Assembly: GCA_903863885.1 (NCBI GenBank)
Contig: CAIPEB010000597.1
Location: 1 to 64,000, forward strand
DNA length: 64,000 bases
Source of the DNA: an uncultured Planctomycetaceae bacterium
GTDB lineage: Bacteria > Planctomycetota > Planctomycetia > Pirellulales > Pirellulaceae
Direction: 5' to 3'
Shown here: positions 35,131 through 44,653 of the stretch, piece by piece
Layout: each line of letters starts with the position of its first letter
Numbering within the stretch: position 1 is the first letter of the stretch
Program-made: the position numbers and the translations under genes
Notes under the pieces: generated by a model
What the model was told of the DNA's origin: nothing
The model's input: only the letters and a program-made list of their open reading frames with translations
Database searches by the model: none

Positions 35131-35159
35131 TTGACCCGTCGGAAAACGACGGGTACACT
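35131..35159 (+). promoter_or_regulatory. Sigma-70-type promoter of rpsB with an inverted repeat in the spacer
   Basis: TTGACC (35131-35136), 17 bases, TACACT (35154-35159). The spacer is almost entirely a perfect inverted repeat, ACCCGTCG (35134-35141) and CGACGGGT (35147-35154) around GAAAA, overlapping the inner ends of both boxes. A repressor or other dyad-binding protein could occupy it. Confidence 0.8.
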
Positions 35160-35396
35160 GCTGGATTCTTTACGTGCCGCAAACTGAAGCAAGTGTGTGG
35201 CTTGCGTTTGGGCACCCGTGTTTTCCAGGGCCCTGATGGCGAAGGTTGTGGCGAATCGCTCAGTTGTCGCTCAGGCGTTAACTGCTTTGGTGGCGATGGT
35301 TTGGGCGAGGCGTGAACCTGTGACGCGGCCGCGGAGACGACTTCAGGCTGCCGTCATGGCCGGGGTTCCTCAAGCATCTAGAGGGAGTGAAGCAAC

Positions 35397-36149
<753 letters not shown>

Positions 36150-36314
36150 TGAGGCCGCTTGCGGCCCTGGGCGATAATGTGGTCCCGGCGCGCGGCGAGA
36201 CGCAGATCTCTGCCCCGCAAGTGGACTGGCTGTTTGTTTCGCGGGTCTGCGCGCGGTTTCTCGTTGCGTGCGGGCATCGAATCCTTGAATCAATCTTAGA
36301 GGAGAATGGATAGC

Positions 36315-37148
36315 ATGGCGGAGATTTCAGCCGCGGTAGTGAAGCAGTTGCGAGAAGAGACCGGTCTGCCCCTGATGGACTGCAAGAAAGCGCTCACCGA
36401 ATCCAATGGCGACAAAGACGCCGCGATCCGCTGGCTGCGCGAACGCGGCGCCAAAGTGATGGGCGGACGTTTGAACCGCGAGACGGCCTTCGGGCGTTTC
36501 GGTATCTATTCGGGGTTGGATCGCGCGTCTGGGGCGATCGTCGAGTTGAAGTGCGAGAGCGATCCGGTTGCCAAGAACGATGAATTCGTGCAGTTGGCCA
36601 ATGATCTCGCCCAGCAGTTGGCGACGGGACCAGCCGTCACCACGGCGGACGAACTGCTTGCTCAGCCGTCCCCCAGCAAGCCCGGCAAGACGCTCGCCGA
36701 ACAACGCGACGAACTGATGAACAAGATCCGCGAGGTTTTCAACGTCGGCCGGTTCGCCCGGGTGGACGGTCCCTGCGGCGGCTACAGCCACAATTCGGGT
36801 ACCGTGTCGGGTGTGTTGCTTTCGGTGACGGGCGGCAACGAAGCGGCAGCCAAGGACGTGTGCATGCACATCGCCGCGATGCGGCCGCTGGCCCTGACCC
36901 GAGCCGAAGTTCCTGCCGACGAAGTCGAGCGAGAACGGCAGATTCTTCGCGAACAGGCCCTCAAGGAAGGAAAACCGGCCAGTATCGTCGACAAGATGGT
37001 CGAAGGCCGCCTGCAGAACTTCTTCTCGGAAAAAGTGCTGCTTGATCAGGCGTTCGTCAAAGAGCAGAAGATAACCGTGGGCAAGTACGCCGAAGACCAC
37101 GGCATGAAGGTCAACAAATACATCCACTGGGAATTGGGACGCGAATGA
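36315..37148 (+). CDS. tsf: Elongation factor Ts
   Basis: This 277-residue nucleotide-exchange factor for EF-Tu starts MAEISAAVVKQLREETGLPLMDCKKAL, with the ubiquitin-associated-like N-terminal domain and the TGLPLMDCKKAL motif. VELKCESDPVAKNDEFVQL, KDVCMHIAAMRPLAL and the C-terminal VGKYAEDHGMKVNKYIHWELGRE follow. AGAGGAG at about 36297 favours ATG 36315; the ATG at 36306 lies too close to it. Confidence 0.95.
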   Translation: MAEISAAVVKQLREETGLPLMDCKKALTESNGDKDAAIRWLRERGAKVMGGRLNRETAFGRFGIYSGLDRASGAIVELKCESDPVAKNDEFVQLANDLAQQLATGPAVTTADELLAQPSPSKPGKTLAEQRDELMNKIREVFNVGRFARVDGPCGGYSHNSGTVSGVLLSVTGGNEAAAKDVCMHIAAMRPLALTRAEVPADEVERERQILREQALKEGKPASIVDKMVEGRLQNFFSEKVLLDQAFVKEQKITVGKYAEDHGMKVNKYIHWELGRE

Positions 37149-37164
37149 GCTAGTTCACGAAGCG

Positions 37165-37192
37165 GCGGCCTGCCCGAAGCAGGGCGGGCCGC
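37165..37192 (+). other. Strong hairpin between tsf and pyrH
   Basis: GCGGCCTGCCC (37165-37175) and GGGCGGGCCGC (37182-37192) form an 11-bp stem with one G-U pair around a GAAGCA loop. No T-run follows, so it is more likely an attenuating or processing structure than an intrinsic terminator. Confidence 0.6.
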
Positions 37193-37232
37193 AACTTCCG
37201 CATCGCTATCGCCAAATGGGGAGGAAAAGGCC

Positions 37233-38024
37233 ATGAGCACTTCGTCCTTCGGATCGAACGATGCAGGTTCCAAAGAGGCCGGAGCAAAGGGCACTCGCTT
37301 CCGCCGTGTCATCCTGAAGCTGTCGGGCGAAAGCCTGACGCACGCGGGTGAACGCGGGATCTCCATGGAAGAGGTGGTGCATGTCGCTCGCGAGATCCAG
37401 CAGGCGCACGAGCTTGGTTGCGAAATCGCCGTGATGATCGGCGGCGGCAATATCCTGCGGGGGTCCCAGTTCAAGAGCCAGAGTTCGGCCATCCATGAAG
37501 CGACGGCGCACTACATGGGTATGCTCGCCACAGTGATCAACGGCCTGGCCGTCCAGGATGCGCTGGAGTCACTGGGGTGTCAGACTCGCCTGATGACCGC
37601 GATCCGCATGGATGGCGTGGCCGAGCCGTACATTCGCCGACGGGCCCGGCGCCACCTCGAAAAGGGCCGCATCGTACTGCTCGCGGGCGGGACGGGAGGG
37701 CCTTTCGTGACCACGGATACCGCGGCAGCGCTGCGGGCATTGGAGCTGGAAGCCAATGCCGTCTTGAAAGCCACCCGCGTTGACGGCGTGTACAGCGACG
37801 ATCCGGAGAAGAATCCGCATGCCGTGTTCTACCGCGAACTGACCTACCATGCGGTTATCGAACAAAAACTGCGTGTAATGGACCACACTGCGATTGCGCA
37901 CTGCATGGAACGCAACATGCCGATCATGGTGTTCAATTACAAGGTCGCGGGAAATATCCAGCGGGCGATTCGAGGCGACCGCCTCGGCACGCTGATCACC
38001 GCCGGTTCGGGCGACGACGCCTGA
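37233..38024 (+). CDS. pyrH: UMP kinase
   Basis: This 263-residue amino-acid-kinase-fold enzyme phosphorylates UMP to UDP. GGGGAGG precedes ATG 37233. It has [36 protein letters not shown]-type [56 protein letters not shown] and [20 protein letters not shown]. The N-terminus has about 20 extra Ser/Gly/Lys residues before the kinase fold compared with the usual length. Confidence 0.96.
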   Translation: MSTSSFGSNDAGSKEAGAKGTRFRRVILKLSGESLTHAGERGISMEEVVHVAREIQQAHELGCEIAVMIGGGNILRGSQFKSQSSAIHEATAHYMGMLATVINGLAVQDALESLGCQTRLMTAIRMDGVAEPYIRRRARRHLEKGRIVLLAGGTGGPFVTTDTAAALRALELEANAVLKATRVDGVYSDDPEKNPHAVFYRELTYHAVIEQKLRVMDHTAIAHCMERNMPIMVFNYKVAGNIQRAIRGDRLGTLITAGSGDDA

Positions 38025-38181
38025 TTTGTCGGCGAGATTGACCTCGTCCGCCGTGATCCGGTGCAAGTTCAGGCATTTCATTCGCTGCGAGTCGTTACGG
38101 CGTCTGGCACCGAGCTAGCACAGGTCGTATCATATTCGCTCGGATCGGTGTCAATGTTCCGGTTTCGATCGAGGTCCTGAC

Positions 38182-38742
38182 ATGTCTGCTGAAGATATCC
38201 TGCTCAATGCTGAAGATCGCATGGACAAGGCGATCACTGTTCTGAAACAGAGTCTCGCGGGTATTCGGACCGGACGTGCGAACCCCGGCCTGGTCGATTC
38301 GCTGCGTGTGGAAGTCTACGGTTCGATGACGCCGATCAAGCAGCTTGCATCCGTCGGCGCTCCGGAACCGACGCAGATTGTCATTCGCCCCTATGATCCG
38401 GGAACTTCAAAGGACATCGAGAAGGCAATCATTGCCAGCGACCTGGGGTTCAATCCTCAGAGTGACGGCCGCATCATTCGGATCAACATTCCGCCGCTTT
38501 CGGGCGAAGTACGCCGCAAGATGGTCTCGCGCATCAAGGAACTGGCGGAAGAGACGAAGATTTCCATCCGCAATATCCGCCGCGACGCGAACAAGGCCGC
38601 GGATCAGGAAGAAAAAGACAAGACCATCAGCGAAGACGAGCGCGACTCGACCAAGGACGAAATCCAGGAGTTGACGAAGAAATACGAGTCGAAAGTCAAC
38701 GACATGGCCAAGGCGCGCGAAACCGAGGTGATGGAAGACTGA
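38182..38742 (+). CDS. frr: Ribosome recycling factor
   Basis: This 186-residue protein splits post-termination ribosomes together with EF-G. Typical sequence includes LAGIRTGRANPGLVDSLRVEVYG, TPIKQLASVGAPEPTQIVIRPYD, KAIIASDLGFNPQSDG, IRINIPPLSGEVRRKMV and EETKISIRNIRRDANK. GAGG precedes ATG 38182. It ends the rpsB cluster; a 157-base gap from pyrH has no visible promoter. Confidence 0.97.
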   Translation: MSAEDILLNAEDRMDKAITVLKQSLAGIRTGRANPGLVDSLRVEVYGSMTPIKQLASVGAPEPTQIVIRPYDPGTSKDIEKAIIASDLGFNPQSDGRIIRINIPPLSGEVRRKMVSRIKELAEETKISIRNIRRDANKAADQEEKDKTISEDERDSTKDEIQELTKKYESKVNDMAKARETEVMED

Positions 38743-38872
38743 GTTGGAGCTGAGGTGTCCTGACGAATGCAAATCTCCGGCGCCTGGCATCCGCGTTTTC
38801 ATCCTGGAGGGTGCAGTTCCTTCGTCTCAGTCCCACGCTAGCAGGACGCATCGATATCGCTCGGTGTTTCTC

Positions 38873-38901
38873 TTGACCCATTTTTCCGCCCTGCCTATAC
38901 T
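38873..38901 (+). promoter_or_regulatory. Sigma-70-type promoter before the SurA-like gene
   Basis: TTGACC (38873-38878), 17 bases, TATACT (38896-38901), giving a leader of about 75 bases before the ATG at 38980. The -35 box is identical to the rpsB one. Confidence 0.8.
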
Positions 38902-38979
38902 CCCGCTCCCGTTGCGCCGGCTTCCAATTGTCGGCGGTGAAAGACCCGTTGGGAATTTTCGGTTGAGGGAGTCACCGAG

Positions 38980-40962
38980 ATGGCAGGCAAGGATGCTGTG
39001 GGTACGTTGCTTCGACGCATAGTCTCGTCCCGGTTGTTGTCGGCGACAGGAACTCTATTGGCCGTTGCGTCGATTGTGGCGGTTTCGCGGTTTGCGGGAC
39101 GCCCGGAGGCGGCTCAGGCACAAACCGCTCGGCCGGCGGCTCAGGCAAGAGCGCCGCAGGGGAACGCGCCGGTGGCGGCCCCGCAGGCCAAGGCGGGTGC
39201 AGCGACTGCTCAACCGGCAAAGGCCGGGCCTCAGCAGCCCGGGGTTGTGGCGTCAGTCAATGGCGAGCAGATCACGCGGGATGCGTTGTCTCGCGAGTGT
39301 CTTGCGCGTTTCGGCAAGGACATTCTCGAGAGCATCGTCAACAAGCACTTGATCTGGCAGGCCTGCCAGAAGCGTCAGATCACCATCACGGCGCAGGACG
39401 TCGAAAACGAAGTCAACGGCATGGCCAAGAAGTTCGGACTCTCCACCGACCGCTGGCTCACGTTGCTGCAGCAGGAACGGGATATTACTCCGGACCAGTA
39501 TCGGCGCGAGATCATCTGGCCGACGTTGGCGTTGCGGCGTCTGGCGGCAGATCAGACAACGGTGACGAAGGACGAACTGAAACGCGCTTTCGAGACCGAA
39601 TACGGCCCGAAGGTGAAGGTGCGTTTGATTTCGGTCAGCAGCCGCCAGAAGGCCGACGAAGTGGCCAAAAAGGCCGTTGCGGCTCCCGACACATTCGGGG
39701 AATTGGCTAAGCAATACTCCGAGGACGCGAACAGCGCCGCCGCGCGGGGCATGGTCCCGCCGATCTGCAAACATGCCGGTCCGCCCGAAATCGAAGCCGC
39801 GGCCTTCGGGCTGAAAGAGGGCGAGGTTTCCGCCGTGGTTGCCGTAGCCAACCAGTACATCGTGCTGAAATGCGAAAAGCATCTTGAGGGAACCTACGTA
39901 TCCAGCGAGCAGCTGCCGCAGATTCAGGCGCAGCTCGAGGACCAGATCCGGGATCAGAAGCTGCGGACCGCCGCGGGCGAATTGTTCCAGAAGCTCCAGA
40001 AGGAGTCTCAGGTCGTCAACGTGTACAACGACGCGAAGCTTCGCGAGAAAATGCCGGGGGTCGCGGCAACGATCAACGGTCAGCAGATTACGCTCCAGCA
40101 GTTGTCTGACGAGTGTGTGCTGCGGCACGGCAAGGACGTTGTGGACGGCGAAGTCAACCGACTGCTGCTCGAGCAGGAACTGAAGAAACGCGGCAAGACG
40201 GTGGCTCAGCCGGATATCGATGCCGAGATCGCTCGAGCCGCCGATGCCTATGGCTATCTGAGGCCCGATGGCAAGCCCGACGTCGAAGCGTGGCTGAAGG
40301 CCGTGACCGAAACGGACCATGTGTCACCGGATCTGTACGTTCGCGACGCGGTCTGGCCGAGTGTCGCCCTCAAGCAGCTGGTTGGCGAGAAGGTCGAAGT
40401 CACGAAAGAGGACCTGGATAAGGGCTTCGCCGCGAACTATGGCGAACGAGTTGAAGTGTTGGCGATCGTTCTGGGCAATCAGCGGCAGGCCAACACCGTC
40501 TGGGATATGGCACGCAACAATCCCACGGATCAGTTCTTCGGCCAGCTGGCAAGCCAGTACTCGGTGGAACCGGTGTCGCGCGGGAACCTGGGAAAGGTGC
40601 CACCCATTCGCCGCTTCGGCGGCCAGCCTCTCGTCGAAGAAGAAGCTTTTCGGCTGAAGGCGGGCGAACTGTCCGGGATTATCGCCGTTGGAGACAAGTA
40701 CATCCTGTTGCGATGTCTGGGTCGCACTGAGCCGGTCGTGCAGGACTTCGCTTCGGTGGAGCCCGAGTTGCGCAAGGACATCCAGGAAAAGAAACTGCGA
40801 GTCGCGATGGCGCAGGAATTTGATCGGCTGAAGCAGACGGCTCGGATCGATAACTTCCTGGCGGGAACGTCGTCGCTCGGCGAGCAGGCGAAGCCCTCCC
40901 CCAACGTCAACAATTCGGCGACGCTGCCGCCGGCTGCGGGCACGGCGCCGGCGCGGCGTTAA
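38980..40962 (+). CDS. Duplicated SurA/parvulin-like peptidyl-prolyl isomerase-type chaperone
   Basis: This 660-residue exported protein has a membrane or signal segment (SATGTLLAVASIVAVSRFAG, about 21-40) and an Ala/Gln/Pro-rich linker to about residue 87. It then carries two similar modules of about 260 residues, starting at about 88 (VVASVNGEQITRDALSRECL) and 360 (VAATINGQQITLQQLSDECV). Each has a SurA-type N-terminal part, a YRREIIWPTLALRRL / YVRDAVWPSVALKQL segment and a parvulin-like part (FGELAKQYSEDANSAAARG / FGQLASQYSVEPVSRGNLG). Periplasmic folding of envelope proteins is the probable role. Whether either parvulin domain keeps isomerase activity is unclear. Confidence 0.85.
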   Translation: MAGKDAVGTLLRRIVSSRLLSATGTLLAVASIVAVSRFAGRPEAAQAQTARPAAQARAPQGNAPVAAPQAKAGAATAQPAKAGPQQPGVVASVNGEQITRDALSRECLARFGKDILESIVNKHLIWQACQKRQITITAQDVENEVNGMAKKFGLSTDRWLTLLQQERDITPDQYRREIIWPTLALRRLAADQTTVTKDELKRAFETEYGPKVKVRLISVSSRQKADEVAKKAVAAPDTFGELAKQYSEDANSAAARGMVPPICKHAGPPEIEAAAFGLKEGEVSAVVAVANQYIVLKCEKHLEGTYVSSEQLPQIQAQLEDQIRDQKLRTAAGELFQKLQKESQVVNVYNDAKLREKMPGVAATINGQQITLQQLSDECVLRHGKDVVDGEVNRLLLEQELKKRGKTVAQPDIDAEIARAADAYGYLRPDGKPDVEAWLKAVTETDHVSPDLYVRDAVWPSVALKQLVGEKVEVTKEDLDKGFAANYGERVEVLAIVLGNQRQANTVWDMARNNPTDQFFGQLASQYSVEPVSRGNLGKVPPIRRFGGQPLVEEEAFRLKAGELSGIIAVGDKYILLRCLGRTEPVVQDFASVEPELRKDIQEKKLRVAMAQEFDRLKQTARIDNFLAGTSSLGEQAKPSPNVNNSATLPPAAGTAPARR

Positions 40963-40991
40963 GAACATCGCGCCTTCTCTCGATTTCCTCC

Positions 40992-41024
40992 AACGGCCGG
41001 TGGCGTTCTGCTACCGGCCGTTTT
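40992..41024 (+). terminator. Intrinsic terminator of the SurA-like gene, overlapping the opposite gene's stop
   Basis: AACGGCCGGT (40992-41001) and ACCGGCCGTT (41013-41022) form a perfect 10-bp stem around an 11-base loop and run into TTTT. The right arm also encodes the last residues (NGR) and stop of the minus-strand lipoprotein gene. Confidence 0.88.
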
Positions 41025-44000
41025 GGTATCGCGTGTTGTATTTCTCGTGCAACGACTTGGCGCGTGGGCTGATCGGCCCGCGGTGCGGCAGAGGTTCGAC
41101 CGTCGCGCCGTGCTCGGTGTAAAGATCCGCGTCCTTGCACCAGCCGACAGCGGAAAATACGAAGCGGCGACTCCAGTCTCGCGGGCACGGCGGCGCGGAC
41201 TCGAACTCAAGGCTCACCTGTTCGCCCGGCCCGATGATCGCCAGCGCATTGTCGGCTTCGCGGATCAATTCGTCGGCCGCGCCGAATCGCGTGTAATACC
41301 CGGCCGGATCGCGGGTCCCCGCAAACGGCACTCTTTGTTCGTATTCGAATGCGGGGCGCTGCTGGCCGAGGATCTGCCTCGTGATAAACCCGCATTCGCC
41401 GATCTCTGAAGCGAGCAGCGGCAATTGGTGCACGCGTGCCTGCGGGCACGGCTCGGCCTGCGCGACCGCCAGACGATCCCAGTAGATTTCGAGGTTGCCG
41501 CGGATGCGCAGCGCCGTGGTCTGCGGCGGGAGTCTGGTCAGCGGTACCGAAAACGCGCGCGGCATTCCGCCCGGATATCCGAATTCCTCGCACACGGTGA
41601 CCCATTCGCCGCCTTGGCCGCGGGCCTCGAGCGACGGCGCAGTAAAGTGTTCGCCGGCCTGCCACGCGGCAAACACGGTCTGCGAATACGGGAACTCCAC
41701 CCATCCGTCTCCGACGAGGATCCCATCGGTCGCCGGCAGGGGGGCGTTGAACTCCAGAGTCAGCACCTGCTCTTCGGCCAGTCGGCCCACAAAACGCGCA
41801 TCTAACTCGCCAACGGGGCCGGCGATATGGTCGGCCCGGGAGATGGCGGAGGTGATATCCGCGCCGCGCTGATCGATCGCGCGGGTCGGCGTGATCAACC
41901 GCCGATAGAACCGCGGGGCACCCGTCGGCTCCGAGCCCTTGACCGCCAGGCGTTCGTCGAGCGTCATGTGCCAACCGGGCGGAAGGTCGTATGCCGTCAT
42001 ACGCACTTCGTCCAGGTAGGTTGACTCCTGCATGGGCTCGGTGAGTTTCAGGCAATAACGCTGATTCAAATCGGTTACTGAACCGTCCGGCAGCAACAGG
42101 CTCTCGGTGGGATCGGGCGGAGCGTATTGTCCCGGGCTTGTCATGTACCCAAGCCCGCCAACGCCCAGCATGTCACTGGTGAATTCGAACTTCCGGCCGT
42201 TCCAGGCGAAAAGCACCGGGCAGGATGTTGGCAGTCGATCTTCTTCACCGATCTTGTGGAAACCGGGAGCCAGGTCCATTTCGATCTGCGCAACGCCATC
42301 CGGCCACTGAATCGAGACGAAGTCGGCCTTCTGCGAAGTGCCGATTCCGCATGCCAGCGGCTCGAGGCTCTGGCCGGGCCCCGAGTCCCCCGCCAGCGGA
42401 GCGACAACCGTCCAGCGCGATCCGACGCGCAGTTCGATCTTCGAGCCGATGCCGAAGAAGTTGCTCCGGCATCGTGCGCCGCCGGTGCGCTGGTTTGCCA
42501 GCGACAGTGCGAGGAAGCTCTGACGGTTGCCGCCGGGTGGCCAGCAAAGCAGGCCTTTCTCCGCGGAAATCCCGACAAGCGACGGGCCCTTGGCCGCATC
42601 GAGGACAGTCAATGCCCACGCGGAAAGCGGCTGATTTCCGGCTTCAGCCGGGGTTGTTGATCCGGCGGGCACTACCTGCCACGACCCGCGGCCCGCGACG
42701 ATCTCCTGAATGCCGTCTCCATTGATGTCTGCGATCGTCAATCGGGGCGGGTGTTTGTCGCCGGTCAACTGGGCGCCGATGACGTCGGATTGCCACGCTC
42801 CCTGCGCGTCCAAAGTCCAGCGAGTGAGGCCTTTGGGAGTGAGTCCGAAAATCTCGGCCCGGCCGTTTCCATCCAGGTCGCCCGCAGCCAATGCGGCGAT
42901 TTCGCTTTGAAGCAGATCGCCGAGGGCTGCTACGGGCGTGTACTTCCACTGAAGGTCGTTTCGATAGATTTCGTGAGGCGGAGTCTTCTTTAAGACAATC
43001 AAGTCGAGGTCGAGGTCCTGGTCGAGATCAACGGCGAGCACCGACTGCGAAGGCGTGCCGTTTCCTCCGACCTTCGCCTGTTCGGAAATGGACGAAAACG
43101 TCCCTTTGCCGTCGCGATTGTTGTTCAGCAGTTCATTCGGGCCGTTCTCGCGCACGAGGAACAGGTCGAGGTCGCCGTCGTGGTCCGCGTCGAATGCGGC
43201 CGCCGCATTGGTGACCAGGTCGCCGCCCGCCGTGCCGGTGGCCTGTGTCACGTCCTCCCATTTCCCGGCCGAAATCTGGCGCCACATCTGGTTGGGACCG
43301 CGCCGACACAGATAAACGTCCGGCAAACCGTCGCCGTTGAAGTCGCCCCAGACCGCAGCGGTCACTTGCGTCGGCTGTGCCACCGGGTGCGAAGTATCCG
43401 CGCGGAACGAGCCATCCGCCTGCTGCAGAAGTATCACGCCTGCCATGCCGGCATCTGTCTTTCTCGCGCCGGTCACAAAAAGATCGACTCGCCCGTCCCC
43501 GTCCAGATCGCAACTCGTGATGGTCGGCAAGTTCGCCGGATCGTTGTCCAGTTGCAGCGCATCGCCGGATATCACGAGCGGTTTGGGGTCGGCGAAGGCC
43601 GGTCCCGCCGGTTGGGCTGCGGGAGGGGCGGTTTCGCCCATGACAATGGCCATGGCCTTGGACCCCATTCGCGTGTATTTGAACTCGAAAGTCCTGGCCG
43701 TCGGACAGCTGTTCAGCACATCGAACTGTTTCTTGTTTTCCAGTGCTTCTTTCATCCGCCCCGCAAGCCGTTCAAAGTCGAACCGCCGATAGTATGCCGT
43801 GCGGAACAGCGGATCCAGTTCGATCGTCTTGTTGTACCACCCCATCGCCTTGTCCTTGGATTCCTCTTCGGCGACGGTGCCCAGCAGGTAGGTTACGTAG
43901 GCATCCTTCGGATCTGCGCCGTACACCTTTTCGAGGTGCGGCAGAGCGGCTTTGTTCTGTCCGCCGTGGATCAGTACCAGGGCCATGCAGTAATTGGCCG

Positions 44001-44394
44001 CGATGTGTTCGGGTGCCATCTGAAGGACAGTGGTCAGCGTCGCTTCGGCCCGCTTGCCAAGTTGGTCGGCATTGAGCTGCGCGATGGCCAGATTCACTCC
44101 GGCCTCGATCCACTGCGGATTCTGCTTTACCAGTTCCGTGAACAGGTCCACGGCATCGTCGTACTTGAACTGGCCGAGAAAAGCTGCTCCCCGATTGTTC
44201 TTTGCGATCATCTCGGAGGTCAGTGTGGTTGCGCGGGCAAGCGGCCGTTTTGTCTGGGTTTCTTGGTCCGGGGCAGGCGGAGTTGCCGGTGCCGTTGTCG
44301 GTTTACATCCCGTCGTCAGGAGCAATCCGGAGGCAAGAACCAGAGCAGCGAGGCAGGCATACCGCAGCCGGCAAGATCGGATGAGATGCATCAT
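41011..44394 (-). CDS. Large lipoprotein with TPR and FG-GAP/VCBS repeats and an ASPIC/UnbV-like domain
   Basis: This protein of about 1127 residues starts at ATG 44394 or the adjacent 44391. A lipoprotein signal (LVLASGLLLTTGC) is followed by a short linker and TPR-like helices to about residue 200. The middle has calcium-type FG-GAP/VCBS repeats: CDLDGDGRVDLFVTG, WGDFNGDGLPDVYL, FDADHDGDLDLFLV, VDLDQDLDLDLIVL, GDLDGNGRAEIFGL and ADINGDGIQEIVAG. These suggest a beta-propeller. Then comes GIGSKIELRVG...VSIQWPDGVAQIE, like the ASPIC/UnbV domain of CRTAC1-type proteins. The ~400-residue C-terminal part is not recognised. Role unknown; probably surface or periplasmic. Confidence 0.85.
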   Translation of the reverse strand: MMHLIRSCRLRYACLAALVLASGLLLTTGCKPTTAPATPPAPDQETQTKRPLARATTLTSEMIAKNNRGAAFLGQFKYDDAVDLFTELVKQNPQWIEAGVNLAIAQLNADQLGKRAEATLTTVLQMAPEHIAANYCMALVLIHGGQNKAALPHLEKVYGADPKDAYVTYLLGTVAEEESKDKAMGWYNKTIELDPLFRTAYYRRFDFERLAGRMKEALENKKQFDVLNSCPTARTFEFKYTRMGSKAMAIVMGETAPPAAQPAGPAFADPKPLVISGDALQLDNDPANLPTITSCDLDGDGRVDLFVTGARKTDAGMAGVILLQQADGSFRADTSHPVAQPTQVTAAVWGDFNGDGLPDVYLCRRGPNQMWRQISAGKWEDVTQATGTAGGDLVTNAAAAFDADHDGDLDLFLVRENGPNELLNNNRDGKGTFSSISEQAKVGGNGTPSQSVLAVDLDQDLDLDLIVLKKTPPHEIYRNDLQWKYTPVAALGDLLQSEIAALAAGDLDGNGRAEIFGLTPKGLTRWTLDAQGAWQSDVIGAQLTGDKHPPRLTIADINGDGIQEIVAGRGSWQVVPAGSTTPAEAGNQPLSAWALTVLDAAKGPSLVGISAEKGLLCWPPGGNRQSFLALSLANQRTGGARCRSNFFGIGSKIELRVGSRWTVVAPLAGDSGPGQSLEPLACGIGTSQKADFVSIQWPDGVAQIEMDLAPGFHKIGEEDRLPTSCPVLFAWNGRKFEFTSDMLGVGGLGYMTSPGQYAPPDPTESLLLPDGSVTDLNQRYCLKLTEPMQESTYLDEVRMTAYDLPPGWHMTLDERLAVKGSEPTGAPRFYRRLITPTRAIDQRGADITSAISRADHIAGPVGELDARFVGRLAEEQVLTLEFNAPLPATDGILVGDGWVEFPYSQTVFAAWQAGEHFTAPSLEARGQGGEWVTVCEEFGYPGGMPRAFSVPLTRLPPQTTALRIRGNLEIYWDRLAVAQAEPCPQARVHQLPLLASEIGECGFITRQILGQQRPAFEYEQRVPFAGTRDPAGYYTRFGAADELIREADNALAIIGPGEQVSLEFESAPPCPRDWSRRFVFSAVGWCKDADLYTEHGATVEPLPHRGPISPRAKSLHEKYNTRYQNGR

Positions 44395-44653
44395 GGGCCA
44401 TGTCGAGAGTGCGGAACGGAAATGACGAGACCCTCCCGCCACGGGAGGCTCTCAACCCATTCTACTGACCTTCAGCCCCGTTGTGGCCCGAGGGCCGGCA
44501 CGGTCCAACGGAATTTCACGCAACGAGCAGCAGGGCGGCCTGCCGCTGCCGTGCTATGTGTTCAAGTTCGTTTGGGGCGTGACGGTCGACGAAAGAAAGA
44601 GACCGGTCCCGCCGCAGCGGGTCTTCAGCCACCGGGCTTGCCGTCCCTTGCGA

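Larger units (their letters stand above)
35029..35396. other. Divergent promoter region between argB and rpsB, with the rpsB leader
   Basis: About 370 bases. The minus-strand arg promoter lies at 35067-35096 and the plus-strand rpsB promoter at 35131-35159, back to back. The rpsB transcript would have an untranslated leader of about 230 bases (35166-35396), long enough for a ribosomal-protein autoregulatory fold, though I cannot identify one. Confidence 0.7.
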
